Below, piece by piece: positions 45,070 through 54,115 of a DNA stretch of 64,000 nt. The DNA comes from Alteriqipengyuania_B sp035481675 (GTDB taxonomy: Bacteria; Pseudomonadota; Alphaproteobacteria; Sphingomonadales; Sphingomonadaceae): positions 1,798,001 to 1,862,000 of the forward strand of contig NZ_JAYJJW010000001.1 of assembly GCF_035481675.1 (NCBI RefSeq), given 5' to 3'. Positions within the stretch are counted from its first letter, which is position 1. Each line of letters opens with the position of its first letter. The notes beneath the pieces are model-generated. The model ran no database searches. It saw only the letters and a program-made list of their open reading frames with translations, and was not told the DNA's origin. The translations under genes were made by a program, and so were the position numbers.

Positions 45070-45681
45070 TCAGCCGATCGTCACGGTGGTGTCGGAGATG
45101 GTGTATTCGGGCACCTCCAGGTTCGTCGGCGCCGGACCTTTGCGGATGCGCCCGGCGGTGTCGTAGTGCGAGCCGTGGCACGGGCAGAAATACCCGCCGA
45201 ACTCGCCCTTGTTCTCACCTTCGGCGGCGCCCAGCGGCACGCAGCCGAGGTGGGTGCACACGCCCATGGTGATGAGCAGGTCGCGGTGCCCTTCCAGCGT
45301 GCGGTCGTCGAGCGACTGCGGATCGCGCAGGCTGCCGATCGGCACGGAGTTCGCCTCGGCCATTTCGGTCTCGGTCAGGCGGCGGACGAACACCGGCTGC
45401 TTGCGGAAGATCGCCTTGATGGCCTGGCCGGGCTCGATTGCGCCGACATCGAGTTCGGTGCTGGCTTCGGCGAGCACGTCCTTCGACGGGGCCATCTGGC
45501 TGACCAGCGGGTAGATGACCGCCAGCGCGCCGACGCCGCCGAAGCTGGCCGCCGCGATGTTGATGAAATCGCGCCGCCGCACGCCGTCGCCTTCGGCCAC
45601 GTGGGTGTAAGCGGTCTGCTTTTCGACGCTGTCGCCTCCGGCGCTATCCAGCGGGTCTGCGGCGGCGGTGGTATCGGCCAT
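45070..45681 (-). CDS. petA: Rieske iron-sulphur subunit of the bc1 complex
   Basis: A 203-residue protein exported by the Tat route. The twin-arginine region is GVRRRDFINIAAAS, followed by the membrane anchor. The 2Fe-2S ligands are in CTHLGC and CPCHGSHYD. ATG 45681 begins MADTTAAADP; earlier in-frame ATGs are not needed. It heads petABC-apt. A putative promoter lies at 45809-45836. Confidence 0.96.
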   Translation of the reverse strand: MADTTAAADPLDSAGGDSVEKQTAYTHVAEGDGVRRRDFINIAAASFGGVGALAVIYPLVSQMAPSKDVLAEASTELDVGAIEPGQAIKAIFRKQPVFVRRLTETEMAEANSVPIGSLRDPQSLDDRTLEGHRDLLITMGVCTHLGCVPLGAAEGENKGEFGGYFCPCHGSHYDTAGRIRKGPAPTNLEVPEYTISDTTVTIG

Positions 45682-45808
45682 GGTTCCTGCCCTGTTGCGG
45701 TCCTGCGCCGGATGGCGCGGGATCGGAAATTCGGTTGCAGCGCTGAAGCGCCGGAAGCTGTGCGCCGCGTGTCGCGAACATGCGCGGCGGCGCACGGCTT
45801 TGCGGCGC

Positions 45809-45836
45809 ACATAGCGGGGGCGTCGCCGCCTGCCAA
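45809..45836 (-). promoter_or_regulatory. Putative promoter of petABC-apt
   Basis: Minus-strand TTGGCA and CTATGT are separated by 16 bases, about 130 bases before petA. The match is moderate and no regulator site is recognised. Confidence 0.32.
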
Positions 45837-45864
45837 CCGCGATTTTGACACATTCCGTGCGTTT

Positions 45865-46623
45865 CTATGCAACCGCGATTGCGGACAGCTGCCGGCCATA
45901 GGTCGGCTCGCCGCGACGCGTTGCGCGGCGGTAGGAATAGAAGCGGTCTTCCCGGCCGTAGGTATCCTCGCCGAGGACATCGACCGTTTCCACCCCCGCA
46001 TCGGCCAGCGCCTTCGCGACATAGCCGGCAAGATCGAACTGCAGGTGGCCGGGCTTGCCGGGCGCGAAGAAGCGGGCAGCGGCGGCATCGAATTGCCCGC
46101 GCATATCCTCCCCGACCTCGTAGCTTTCCTGCGCGATGCACGGCCCGACGGCAGCGGCAATCGATTCGCGCCGCGCGCCGAGCGCCACCATCGCTTCCAC
46201 CGTATTGGCGAGCACACCGTGCAGCGCCCCGCGCCAGCCCGCGTGTGCCGCGCCGACTACGCCATGCTCGTGGTCGGCCAGCAAAACAGGCGCGCAGTCG
46301 GCAGTGACGATGCCGAGCAGCAGGCCCTCCTCTGCGGTGACGAGCGCATCGACATGCGGCCGGTCGCGCATCGCGAAGGCCTGCCTCACGATGGCGACAT
46401 CCGGCGAATGGACCTGGTGCGGGGTCAGCAGCGTGGCTCCGGGCGCGATGGCGGTCGTGGCGCGAGCGCGGTTTTCGGCAACGGCAAGCGGATCGTCCTT
46501 CGCCCCGATGCCGCATTGCAAGCCGCCCACCTCGCCGGTCGAGACGCCGCCGTCACGGGTGAAGAACCCGTGTGGCACGCCTTCCAAGGCACCGGCGGTC
46601 AGCGGAGCGCAGTCGCCTGCCAT
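45865..46623 (-). CDS. pgeF: Peptidoglycan editing factor PgeF (laccase-domain, YfiH/DUF152)
   Basis: A 252-residue protein of the multicopper-oxidase-like YlmD/YfiH family. It removes muropeptides with L-Ser in place of L-Ala. The metal-site motifs are TADCAPVLLAD and AAHAGWRGAL, with the first histidine in TPHQVHSPDV. ATG 46623 lies 10 bases after pepN, so the two form an operon. The frame upstream of this ATG is pepN shadow. Confidence 0.9.
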   Translation of the reverse strand: MAGDCAPLTAGALEGVPHGFFTRDGGVSTGEVGGLQCGIGAKDDPLAVAENRARATTAIAPGATLLTPHQVHSPDVAIVRQAFAMRDRPHVDALVTAEEGLLLGIVTADCAPVLLADHEHGVVGAAHAGWRGALHGVLANTVEAMVALGARRESIAAAVGPCIAQESYEVGEDMRGQFDAAAARFFAPGKPGHLQFDLAGYVAKALADAGVETVDVLGEDTYGREDRFYSYRRATRRGEPTYGRQLSAIAVA

Positions 46624-46633
46624 GTCCTGCGCC

Positions 46634-49288
46634 TCAGCCAAGGCTGCGCTGGACCTGTTCGTATGTGTCGCGCGACAATTTGTCCGCCGCGGCAACCCGT
46701 TCGAGTTCGGCGCGCATCAGCCTGGAGCGTTCCGGATCGACCTTCTTCCAGCGGCCGAGCGCGGGGACGAAGCGCGCCGCCGTCTGCGCGTTGATCGGAT
46801 CCAGCTTGAGGATCAGGTCGGCAATCATCCGGTAACCCGCGCCATCCGCCCTGTGGAACCCGCGCGGGTTGCCGGCAAAGGCCATGTAGAGCGAACGGAC
46901 GCGGTTGGGGTTCTTCAGAGTGAACTGCGGGTGGTCCGCCAACGCCTCGACATGCTCGACCACAGAAGGATGGAGCGACGTCGCCTGCAACGCGAACCAC
47001 TTGTCCACCACCAGCGCGTTGTCCTTGAACCGGTCGTAGAACTCCAGCAGCTTGCCGGTCCGCTCCGGCGTGTCGAGCCCCGTCAGCACCATCAGGGCGC
47101 CCTGCCGGTCGGTCATGTTGTCGGCCCGGTCGTACTGGCGTGCGGCCAGCTCTGCCGCCTTGTCGGGATCACTCGCGGCAAGGTAAGTCAGGACCAGCGT
47201 CTTGAGCTTGCGCGCGCCCTTCGCCTCCGCCTCGAGCGAGAACGGCACCGCCTCGGCCCGCTCGTACACGCGGTGGAATTCGCCCGCCAGTTCGCGGCCG
47301 AGCCATGCTTTCAGGTCTTCGCGCGCATCGCTGAGCGCGATCGGGTCCGCCGCGTCGACCTGTTCGATCAGGTACGTGACGCCCGGCAGCATAAGGAGCT
47401 CGCCGCGCATCAGGTCGTCCAGCGGCTCGTCGGTGAGGGCGGAGCGCGTGGCCTCGCGGATCGCCTCACGCCCCTTTTCCTCTTCCGCGCCCGACAGCTT
47501 GCCGGTCACGACGCCGACGATATGGCCGACCACCAGCTCCTGCATCGCTTCGTATCGGGCAAAGGCATCGTCATCTTGCGCCGCGAGAAAGACCAGTTCC
47601 TCGCGCGACAGGTCCCGCTCGATGCGGACCGGGGCGGAAAACCCGCGGTTGATCGACAGGACCGGCGGGCTGCCGATGCCTTCGAAAGTGAAGTCCTGCC
47701 GCGCTTCGTTCAGCACGACCAGCTGCTCGCCCGAATGGGTGCCGCTCGCCTTGTCGAACAGGGCGATCTTCAGCGGGATCGGCATCGGCTTCTTGTCCGG
47801 CTGGCCGGGCGTGGACGGTACCTCCTGCGCCAGCGAGAGCGTATAGGTCGAACCTTCGTGGCGGGATTCGACCGTCACTTTGGGCGTGCCTGCCTGTTCG
47901 TACCAGCGGCGGAACTGCGTAAGGTCGAGCCCCGCCCCGCGTTCGATCGAGGCGACGAAATCCTCACAGGTCGCCGCCTCGCCGTCATGCGTGTCGAAAT
48001 AGGTGTCCGTCCCGGCACGGAATTTCTCCGGCCCGGCCATGGTGCGCATCATGCGGATCACCTCGGCACCCTTGTTGTATACCGTCGAGGTGTAGAAGTT
48101 GCTGATCTCGCGATAGGAATCGGGCCGGATCGGATGGGCGAGCGGGCCGCTGTCCTCCGGGAACTGGATGCTGCGCAGGACGCGCACGTCCTCGATCCGC
48201 TTCACCGGTTCGCTGTTCATGTCCTGGCTGAACAGCTGGTCGCGCAGCACGGTGAAGCCTTCCTTCAGGCTCAGCTGGAACCAGTCGCGGCAGGTGATCC
48301 GGTTGCCGGACCAGTTGTGGAAATATTCGTGCGCGATCACGCCTTCGACCGCGTCGAAATCGCCATCGGTCGCGGTTTCGACATCGGCGAGGACGTATTT
48401 CGTGTTGAAGACGTTGAGGCCCTTGTTCTCCATCGCCCCCATGTTGAAATCGCTGACCGCGACGATGTTGTAGATGTCCAGATCGTATTCGCGCCCGAAA
48501 GTCTCCTCGTCCCATTTCATCGAGGCCTTGAGCGAATCCATCGCGTGCTGCGTGCGCCCCTCGTCGCCTTCGCGCACGAAAATGGCAAGATCGACGGTGC
48601 GCCCGCCCATCGTGGTGAAGCTGTCGCGATTGGCGACGAGATCGCCGGCGACCAATGCGAAGAGATAGGACGGCTTGGGCCAGGGATCATGCCATTCGGC
48701 CCAGTGCCGCCCGTCCGCGCTCTCGCCGCTGTGGGTGTTGTTGCCGTTGGCGAGCAGCACGGGATAGGCGGCCTTGGAAGCTTCCATGCGCACCGAATAG
48801 GTCGAGAGCACATCGGGCCGGTCGGGGAAAAAGGTGATGCGGCGGAAACCCTCCGCCTCGCACTGGGTGCACAGGATCCCGCCAGAGGCGAACAGGCCCA
48901 TCAGCTGCGAATTGGCGGAGGGGTCGATCGTCGTGGCGATGGAGATGGTGTGGCTGTCGCCCGGCAGGGTGACGAGAAGGTCGTCCCCGTCCATCGTCCA
49001 GCTATTTACCGCCTCGCCGTCGACCTCGACCCAGTCCGGCTCCAGCCCGTCGCCGTTGAGGCGGATGGTGGGCGAAGCATCGGCGGCAGGATTGCGTTTC
49101 ACCGTCAGGGTGGAGACGACCTTCGTCTTGTGGGCGTCGAGATCGAAATGCAGCCGGGTCTCGGGCACGAGCCATTCGAACGGCCTGTAATCCTTGCGCC
49201 GGATGATCGCGGGTTCCTTCGGCTCGGGCGGGGCGTCGGCCAGCTGGGGATTGCCGTCTGCGGTGCTGGGGGTGCGGGCGATGTCCAT
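46634..49288 (-). CDS. pepN: Aminopeptidase N
   Basis: A cytosolic zinc M1 aminopeptidase of 884 residues. The exopeptidase motif GAMEN is in DFNMGAMENKGLNVF. The zinc site HEYFHNW (an HExxH) comes about 35 residues later, with the third ligand in LSLKEGFTVLRDQ. The N-terminal saddle and C-terminal superhelical domains are full length. It precedes pgeF and diverges from an SDR gene across 53 bases. Confidence 0.96.
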   Translation of the reverse strand: MDIARTPSTADGNPQLADAPPEPKEPAIIRRKDYRPFEWLVPETRLHFDLDAHKTKVVSTLTVKRNPAADASPTIRLNGDGLEPDWVEVDGEAVNSWTMDGDDLLVTLPGDSHTISIATTIDPSANSQLMGLFASGGILCTQCEAEGFRRITFFPDRPDVLSTYSVRMEASKAAYPVLLANGNNTHSGESADGRHWAEWHDPWPKPSYLFALVAGDLVANRDSFTTMGGRTVDLAIFVREGDEGRTQHAMDSLKASMKWDEETFGREYDLDIYNIVAVSDFNMGAMENKGLNVFNTKYVLADVETATDGDFDAVEGVIAHEYFHNWSGNRITCRDWFQLSLKEGFTVLRDQLFSQDMNSEPVKRIEDVRVLRSIQFPEDSGPLAHPIRPDSYREISNFYTSTVYNKGAEVIRMMRTMAGPEKFRAGTDTYFDTHDGEAATCEDFVASIERGAGLDLTQFRRWYEQAGTPKVTVESRHEGSTYTLSLAQEVPSTPGQPDKKPMPIPLKIALFDKASGTHSGEQLVVLNEARQDFTFEGIGSPPVLSINRGFSAPVRIERDLSREELVFLAAQDDDAFARYEAMQELVVGHIVGVVTGKLSGAEEEKGREAIREATRSALTDEPLDDLMRGELLMLPGVTYLIEQVDAADPIALSDAREDLKAWLGRELAGEFHRVYERAEAVPFSLEAEAKGARKLKTLVLTYLAASDPDKAAELAARQYDRADNMTDRQGALMVLTGLDTPERTGKLLEFYDRFKDNALVVDKWFALQATSLHPSVVEHVEALADHPQFTLKNPNRVRSLYMAFAGNPRGFHRADGAGYRMIADLILKLDPINAQTAARFVPALGRWKKVDPERSRLMRAELERVAAADKLSRDTYEQVQRSLG

Positions 49289-49341
49289 GTCGGGTGCGTC
49301 TCTATCCTTTCGCGTGCGTGCTCAGATGGTAATACGCACGC

Positions 49342-50118
49342 ATGGCGCAAATGTTCATTTTCGGTCTCGGCTATTCGGCGAAGCGGATCGCAGCGGCGCT
49401 GGAAGCGCGTGGTTGGCAGGTGGTCGCCACCGGCAGCAACGGGGCGCTGGACTTCGCCGATGGCGACGCGGTGCGCAAGGCGCTGGGCGCATCGAGCCAT
49501 GTGCTGAGCTCGGTCCCGCCCGATCGCGACAGCACTAGCGACCCGGTGCTGGAAGCCTATGGCCATGCGCTGGATCATGGCTGGCTCGGCTACCTCAGCT
49601 CGACCGGGGTCTATGGCGATACCGGCGGGGCGTGGGTGGACGAGGGCTCGCCCACCGGCGGCGGCCGGCGCACCGCGCGCGCCGCCTGCGACGCGCAGTG
49701 GCTGGCGCGCGGGGCGCGGGTGTTCCGCCTGCCCGGCATCTACGGCCCCGGACGCAGCGCGCTCGACAAGGTGCGCGATGGCAGCGCCCACCGGATCGAC
49801 CTGCCGGGACAGGTCTTCAGCCGCATCCACGTGGAGGATATCGCCGCGGGCGTGGTCGCCGGCCTGGACGGTGCGGCGGGCGCCTACAACCTCGGCGACG
49901 ACCTGCCCGCAAGCCACAATGCGGTAATCGCGGAAGCCTGCCGCCTGCTCGGCGTCGGTCCCCCGCCGCTGCAGACCATGGACGAGGCCGGCCTGTCGCC
50001 GATGGCGCGCGGTTTCTACGCCGAGAACCGCCGGGTCGCGAATGGCAAGGCGAAGCGGATGCTGGGCTGGCAGCCGCGCTACCCCACCTATCGCGAGGGG
50101 CTGCGCTCGCTGGTCTGA
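49342..50118 (+). CDS. SDR/NAD-dependent epimerase-like protein (YeeZ type)
   Basis: A 258-residue atypical SDR. The N-terminal FIFGLGYSAKRIAAALEARGW is the cofactor site, and LGYLSSTGVYGDTGGAWVDE holds the catalytic Ser and Tyr. RLPGIYGPGRSALDK resembles the epimerase substrate loop. The YeeZ group has no fixed substrate. Its last 31 bases overlap the 3' end of the convergent EamA gene. Confidence 0.82.
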   Translation: MAQMFIFGLGYSAKRIAAALEARGWQVVATGSNGALDFADGDAVRKALGASSHVLSSVPPDRDSTSDPVLEAYGHALDHGWLGYLSSTGVYGDTGGAWVDEGSPTGGGRRTARAACDAQWLARGARVFRLPGIYGPGRSALDKVRDGSAHRIDLPGQVFSRIHVEDIAAGVVAGLDGAAGAYNLGDDLPASHNAVIAEACRLLGVGPPPLQTMDEAGLSPMARGFYAENRRVANGKAKRMLGWQPRYPTYREGLRSLV

Positions 50119-51062
50119 GGGGGCGCTGCCTTGCGCCGCGCGCGGAGGGCCAGCACCATGCCGAGCACCGCCAGCCCCATTCCGATGGCGGTCAGCGGCG
50201 TCCAGCGATACCCCTCCAGCACGGTCGACAGGAGCATCGCCACGGAGATCGTCAGGATCGAGTTATAGGCCGTCCGCCCCGCCCCGATCTGGCGGACGAG
50301 ATTGTAATGCAGCGGGAAAGTGACGACCGAACCGATCAGCGCAAGATAGACGATCCCCGCCCAGAATTCGGGTCGCTGGGGGATCGGCGGCGGGCCTGCG
50401 GTCAGCAGCGCGAAGCCGAGATCGAAGGCGGTTCCGTACAGCATGGCCCAGGCCAGCAGGCTCACCATTGGCACGCCGCGCCCTGTCGGGTTGGCCTGCA
50501 CCACGTTGGCGATGCTGGCGGCGAGGATGCCCAACATGGCTAGCGCGATGCCCCAGCCGACATTGCCGCCGATGACGCCGGCGTCGGGGTTCGCCTGCCA
50601 TTCGTGGAACAGCAGGAAGGACACGCCGACGATCGCGACCGCACTGCCGAGGATGAAGCCGCCTTTCACCTGCTCGCCCAAAAATGCCCGCGCGAACAGG
50701 GCGTTGGGCACCATCAGCAGGCCGAACATCATCGCGACGATGCCGGAGGTGACGTAAAGCTCCGCATGGTAGACGAACAGGAAGTTACCGCTGAACTGGG
50801 CGAGGCCGACGAAGATCGCCAGCCGCTGTTCGGGCGCGGTCAGGCGGATACGCCGTTTCATCAGCAGGGCGACGAGGAAGAGTGCCGGCGTCGCGAGCGC
50901 GAAACGGTAGAACACGGACCACGCCGCCGGCACCCCGTCGATCTGGCCAGTGATGACGTACCATGTCGAACCCCAGATCGTGCCGGTCAGCAGGAAGGGG
51001 ATGATGACGGAAGGGGTCAGCAGCGGGTGGTCCGCCGTGGACCCGCCGGAATTCGCGCTCAT
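50088..51062 (-). CDS. EamA-family (DMT) transporter
   Basis: A 324-residue membrane protein with about ten segments in two EamA repeats (about 15-145 and 165-310). TGTIWGSTWYVITGQ opens the first repeat and GIALAMLGILAASIANV the second. Substrates of this family range from amino acids to nucleotide sugars; none can be named here. ATG 51062 overlaps the threonine aldolase stop by four bases (ATGA), which hints at an amino-acid or metabolite exporter, but that is inference. Confidence 0.85.
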   Translation of the reverse strand: MSANSGGSTADHPLLTPSVIIPFLLTGTIWGSTWYVITGQIDGVPAAWSVFYRFALATPALFLVALLMKRRIRLTAPEQRLAIFVGLAQFSGNFLFVYHAELYVTSGIVAMMFGLLMVPNALFARAFLGEQVKGGFILGSAVAIVGVSFLLFHEWQANPDAGVIGGNVGWGIALAMLGILAASIANVVQANPTGRGVPMVSLLAWAMLYGTAFDLGFALLTAGPPPIPQRPEFWAGIVYLALIGSVVTFPLHYNLVRQIGAGRTAYNSILTISVAMLLSTVLEGYRWTPLTAIGMGLAVLGMVLALRARRKAAPPQTSERSPSR

Positions 51063-52054
51063 AGCGAAGCGATCGCCTTGCCGAGCGCGCGGGCGGCATC
51101 CTGGTCGCTGTCCCACGCGGCGACGAAGCGCGCGGCCTCCGCCCCCCAGTCGTAGAAATCGAAGCCTTGGCTGCGCAGCGCCTCGCGTTCAGCGGCGGTC
51201 AGGCGCACGAAGACTTCGTTCGCCTCGACAGGGTGGAGCAGCCGGGCCTTCGCATCCTCCGCAATCGCCTGCGCCGCCGCATTGGCGAGCCGCGCATTCT
51301 CCAGCCACAGGTCGCCGTCCAGCATCGCCAGCAATTGCGCGGCGAGATAGCGACCCTTGGACTGCAGGTGCCCCGCCCGCTTGCGGCGATAGCGCACGGC
51401 GTCGGCCATCGCCGGGTCGAAGAACACGATCGCTTCCGCGCTCATCCCGCCGTTCTTGACGCAGCCGAAGCTGAGCGCCTGTGCCGGGCCGACAGCTTCA
51501 CTCGGCGCGCAGCCGAGGAAGGCGACGGCATTGGCGAAGCGCGCGCCGTCGACATGCAGGCCCAACCCGCGCTCCTGCGCCAGTGCACCGATGGCGGCCA
51601 GTTCCTGCGGCGTGTAGCTGCGGCCGTATTCGCTGGCCTGCGTGACGCTGATCGCGTGAGGCTGGACCTGGTGCACATCGTCGCGGATCGGGTCGATCAC
51701 CGCGCGGATCGCATCCGGCGTCAGCTTGGCGCCCTCTCCATCGGCCAGGAGCAGCTTGGCGCCGTGGAGGTAGAAACCCGGCGCGCCGCCTTCGTCCATC
51801 TCGATATGCGCCTCGCGGTGGCAGACCACGCCGCCGTGGGGCGGCACCATCGCCGACAGGGCAAGGCAATTCGCCGCCGTGCCGGTCGCCACCCACAATG
51901 CCGCGACATCCCGGCCGAAGACTTCGCCGAACGCGGCGTCGAGGCGCTGCGACACGCCGTCGCCGTCATACGGGGAATCGACTTCGTCCGCTTGGCGCAT
52001 CGCCTCCCACAGGGCGGGATGCACACGGGCGGCGTTGTCGGACAGGAAGCGCAT
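51059..52054 (-). CDS. Low-specificity L-threonine aldolase-like PLP enzyme
   Basis: A 331-residue fold-type I PLP enzyme of the beta-eliminating lyase group. It has SDNAARVHPALWEAM at the start, VATGTAANCLALSA, the histidine in HREAHIEMDEGGAPGF, and GLHVDGARFANAVA. The Schiff-base lysine is in LSFGCVKNGG. It should cleave threonine or allo-threonine to glycine and acetaldehyde. It diverges from the small acetyltransferase gene across 48 bases and is coupled to an EamA transporter. Confidence 0.9.
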   Translation of the reverse strand: MRFLSDNAARVHPALWEAMRQADEVDSPYDGDGVSQRLDAAFGEVFGRDVAALWVATGTAANCLALSAMVPPHGGVVCHREAHIEMDEGGAPGFYLHGAKLLLADGEGAKLTPDAIRAVIDPIRDDVHQVQPHAISVTQASEYGRSYTPQELAAIGALAQERGLGLHVDGARFANAVAFLGCAPSEAVGPAQALSFGCVKNGGMSAEAIVFFDPAMADAVRYRRKRAGHLQSKGRYLAAQLLAMLDGDLWLENARLANAAAQAIAEDAKARLLHPVEANEVFVRLTAAEREALRSQGFDFYDWGAEAARFVAAWDSDQDAARALGKAIASL

Positions 52055-52102
52055 GGAACGCCCCTAGCGCGCGCGGCGTTGAGCGCAAGAAGGAGAACAC
52101 AG

Positions 52103-52396
52103 TTGGACAAGCTCGAGATTACCGCCCACGAAAACGCCGGCGGCGGCGAATATCGCGCCACGCCCGAAGGCAGCGCGCACACCGGCAAGCTGACGTGGCG
52201 GAACGAGGGCGAGAATATCCGCAACGCCAACCACACGCTCGTCCCGCAAGAGATCGGCGGACAGGGCGTGGCCGCGCGGCTGGTCGAGCGACTGGTCAGC
52301 GACGCCCGCGAACAGGGCTTCAAGATCCGCCCGACCTGTTCCTATGTCGCCGACAAGTTCGCGCAGAACCCGGAATGGAGCGACCTCAAGGCCTAG
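52103..52396 (+). CDS. Small GNAT-like N-acetyltransferase (YjdJ type)
   Basis: A 97-residue protein that starts at TTG 52103, seven bases after a strong AAGGAG. The product begins MDKLEITAHENAGGGEY and contains TLVPQEIGGQGVAARLVERL, the acetyl-CoA pyrophosphate loop, then CSYVADKFAQNPEW, the family ending. Such compact GNATs have no known substrate. The frame upstream of the TTG is antisense to the aldolase gene and is not part of it. It ends eight bases from the convergent acyl-CoA dehydrogenase gene. Confidence 0.85.
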   Translation: MDKLEITAHENAGGGEYRATPEGSAHTGKLTWRNEGENIRNANHTLVPQEIGGQGVAARLVERLVSDAREQGFKIRPTCSYVADKFAQNPEWSDLKA

Positions 52397-52404
52397 GCCG
52401 TAAG

Positions 52405-53574
52405 CTAGCGCCGCTGGTCGAACCGGCGGCCGACGAGACTGGCGGCGATGTTCGTCTTCTGCACGTCGATACTGCCGCCCGCGATGCCCCACGCGAATCC
52501 GTCGCGCAGGCGCTGTTCCATCGTGTATTCCTTGGAGTAGCCGTAGCCGCCCATCACCTGCACGCCGAGGCTGGTGACCTCGCGCACCATCTCGTTGGAG
52601 AAGCATTTCGCGAGGCTGCTTTCGTATTGCGTGGGCAGGCCGTCGGGCTGCGCGTCGGCATGGGCGGCGGCGCGCCAGACCAGCATGCGCGCGGCCTCCA
52701 CCTTCATCGCCATTTCGGCAAGTTTCAGCTGCACCGCCTGGAAATCGACGATCGGCTTGCCGAATGCCTCGCGTTCCTGGGTGTAGGCCAGCGCCTCTTC
52801 CAGCGCTGCCGCCGCGACGCCGAGGCCCATGGTCGCGTTGCCGCACCGTTCCAGCCCGAAAGCGCTCATCAGCTTCCCGAACCCGCCCGCGCCGATGATG
52901 ACGTTGCCTTTCGGCACGCGGACATCCTCCAGCACGATGTCGGCCGAGGGGATGCCGCGAAAGCCCATCAGCTCCTCGCGCTTGCCGAAGCTGACCCCGT
53001 CCGCATCCTTCGGCACCACGACCGCGCCGATGCCCCTGGCGCCTTCGATCCCGTCGAACCGGCAATAGGTGATGTAATAGTCGGAATGCCCCGCGCCCGA
53101 CGACCAGCGCTTGGTGCCGTTGAGCACGTAATGATCGCCGTCCGCGCGCGCGGTGGTGGCAAGGTCGGTCAGCGCGGTGCCCGCGTCGGGCTCACTCATG
53201 GCGACCGCGACGATTGTCTCGCCGCGCACCACTTGCGGGATGATCTGCGCCTTCAGCTCGGCCGAACCGAATCGCTCGATCGTGCGCACCGGGCCGGTCA
53301 GAGCCTCGAACACCGGGAAGGCAACCGCGACGGAGATTTGCGCGAACTCCTCCAGCACCGCGAGCGCTGCAAGGTGCCCCAGCCCGAGCCCGCCGTACTC
53401 TTCCGGCAGGTTGATGCCGAGGAAGCCCAGTTCGCCGTAGCGCCGCAGAACGTCCGCCGGCACTGGCGCATCCTCCCGCTCCAGCCGCCGGGCGAGCTCG
53501 GGCAGCTCCGCCCGCGCGAATTTGCGCGCCGCCTGCTGGAGCTCGCGCTGGTCGGGTGTGAGGTCGAAAGTCAT
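52405..53574 (-). CDS. Acyl-CoA dehydrogenase
   Basis: A 389-residue FAD enzyme of the acyl-CoA dehydrogenase family. The FAD/substrate signature VAMSEPDAGTALTDL lies at about 124-138 and the second signature VQVMGGYGYSKEY at about 338-350. At the position of the usual catalytic glutamate (the YEGT segment) this protein has AGGS (365-368). E259-E260 precede ALAYTQEREAFGKP, the site used as base in long-chain and isovaleryl-CoA enzymes. The base is therefore probably in that helix. Substrate unknown. The C-terminus is close to the family norm. Confidence 0.92.
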   Translation of the reverse strand: MTFDLTPDQRELQQAARKFARAELPELARRLEREDAPVPADVLRRYGELGFLGINLPEEYGGLGLGHLAALAVLEEFAQISVAVAFPVFEALTGPVRTIERFGSAELKAQIIPQVVRGETIVAVAMSEPDAGTALTDLATTARADGDHYVLNGTKRWSSGAGHSDYYITYCRFDGIEGARGIGAVVVPKDADGVSFGKREELMGFRGIPSADIVLEDVRVPKGNVIIGAGGFGKLMSAFGLERCGNATMGLGVAAAALEEALAYTQEREAFGKPIVDFQAVQLKLAEMAMKVEAARMLVWRAAAHADAQPDGLPTQYESSLAKCFSNEMVREVTSLGVQVMGGYGYSKEYTMEQRLRDGFAWGIAGGSIDVQKTNIAASLVGRRFDQRR

Positions 53575-53727
53575 GGATTGTGGCTAGAGCGCCCCCCTTT
53601 GAGAGGCAAGCGCCCGCTCCCGACTGGAGCCAAAGCGCGACCGCGCGCCCGGACCGGCCTCGCAGGCGTCGGCCGAGCGTAGCGAAGGCCGCAACGCCGG
53701 AGAGAACAGCCGGGAGGAAAAGAGAAA

Positions 53728-53802
53728 TGGTGCCACGAGAGAGAATTGAACTCTCGGCCTCACCCTTACCAAGGGTGCGCTCTACCACTGAGCTACCGCG
53801 GC
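53728..53802 (-). tRNA. tRNA-Thr (anticodon GGT)
   Basis: A full cloverleaf of 75 bases with encoded CCA at 53730-53728. The acceptor stem is GCCGCGG/TCGTGGC with two G-T pairs. The anticodon arm is CACCC-TTGGTAA-GGGTG and the T arm has GTTCAATTC. The remaining parts of the 53575-53905 gap show no gene. Confidence 0.96.
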
Positions 53803-53905
53803 ACGCCATCTCGGCCCCGTTCGCCTGTGCGAAGAGAGCGGGGCGCGCATTGGCGACGGGGGCGGTTCTTGTCAAGCGCCGTATGACGCGGCACAGCCCG
53901 TGTCG

Positions 53906-54073
53906 ATGAACAAATCCGACGACCAGCTTAGCCGCGAAGAGCGGCTTGCCGCCAAGCTGCGCGAGAACCTGCACCGCCGCAAGGCGCAGGCGCGCGCCCT
54001 GAAGGATGCGCCGGATGGCCAGCCGCAAACCGCCGCGGCCAAGACGCTTCCCAAAGGCGATTCGGAAAGCTAG
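53906..54073 (+). CDS. Conserved short protein, 55 residues
   Basis: A 55-residue basic, helical protein: MNKSDDQLSREERLAAKLRE, then NLHRRKAQARALKD and a short polar tail. The EERLAAKLRENL-RRKAQAR core is familiar as a small uncharacterised protein in sphingomonads. It has no membrane segment or cysteine. An in-frame GTG two codons earlier (53900) is an alternative start. It lies 42 bases before gpmA on the same strand and after a tRNA on the other. Confidence 0.68.
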   Translation: MNKSDDQLSREERLAAKLRENLHRRKAQARALKDAPDGQPQTAAAKTLPKGDSES

Positions 54074-54115
54074 GTCCGGCGCTCTCTCCCCCGCGGCCCG
54101 AATTACGGAGCGAAC

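Noticed and set aside
46136..49507. A very long plus-strand open frame (over 1100 codons) opposite pepN
   Set aside because: It is the antisense shadow of pepN and pgeF, caused by high third-position GC. The translation is His/Arg/Asp-rich with no domain, and pepN is complete on the other strand.
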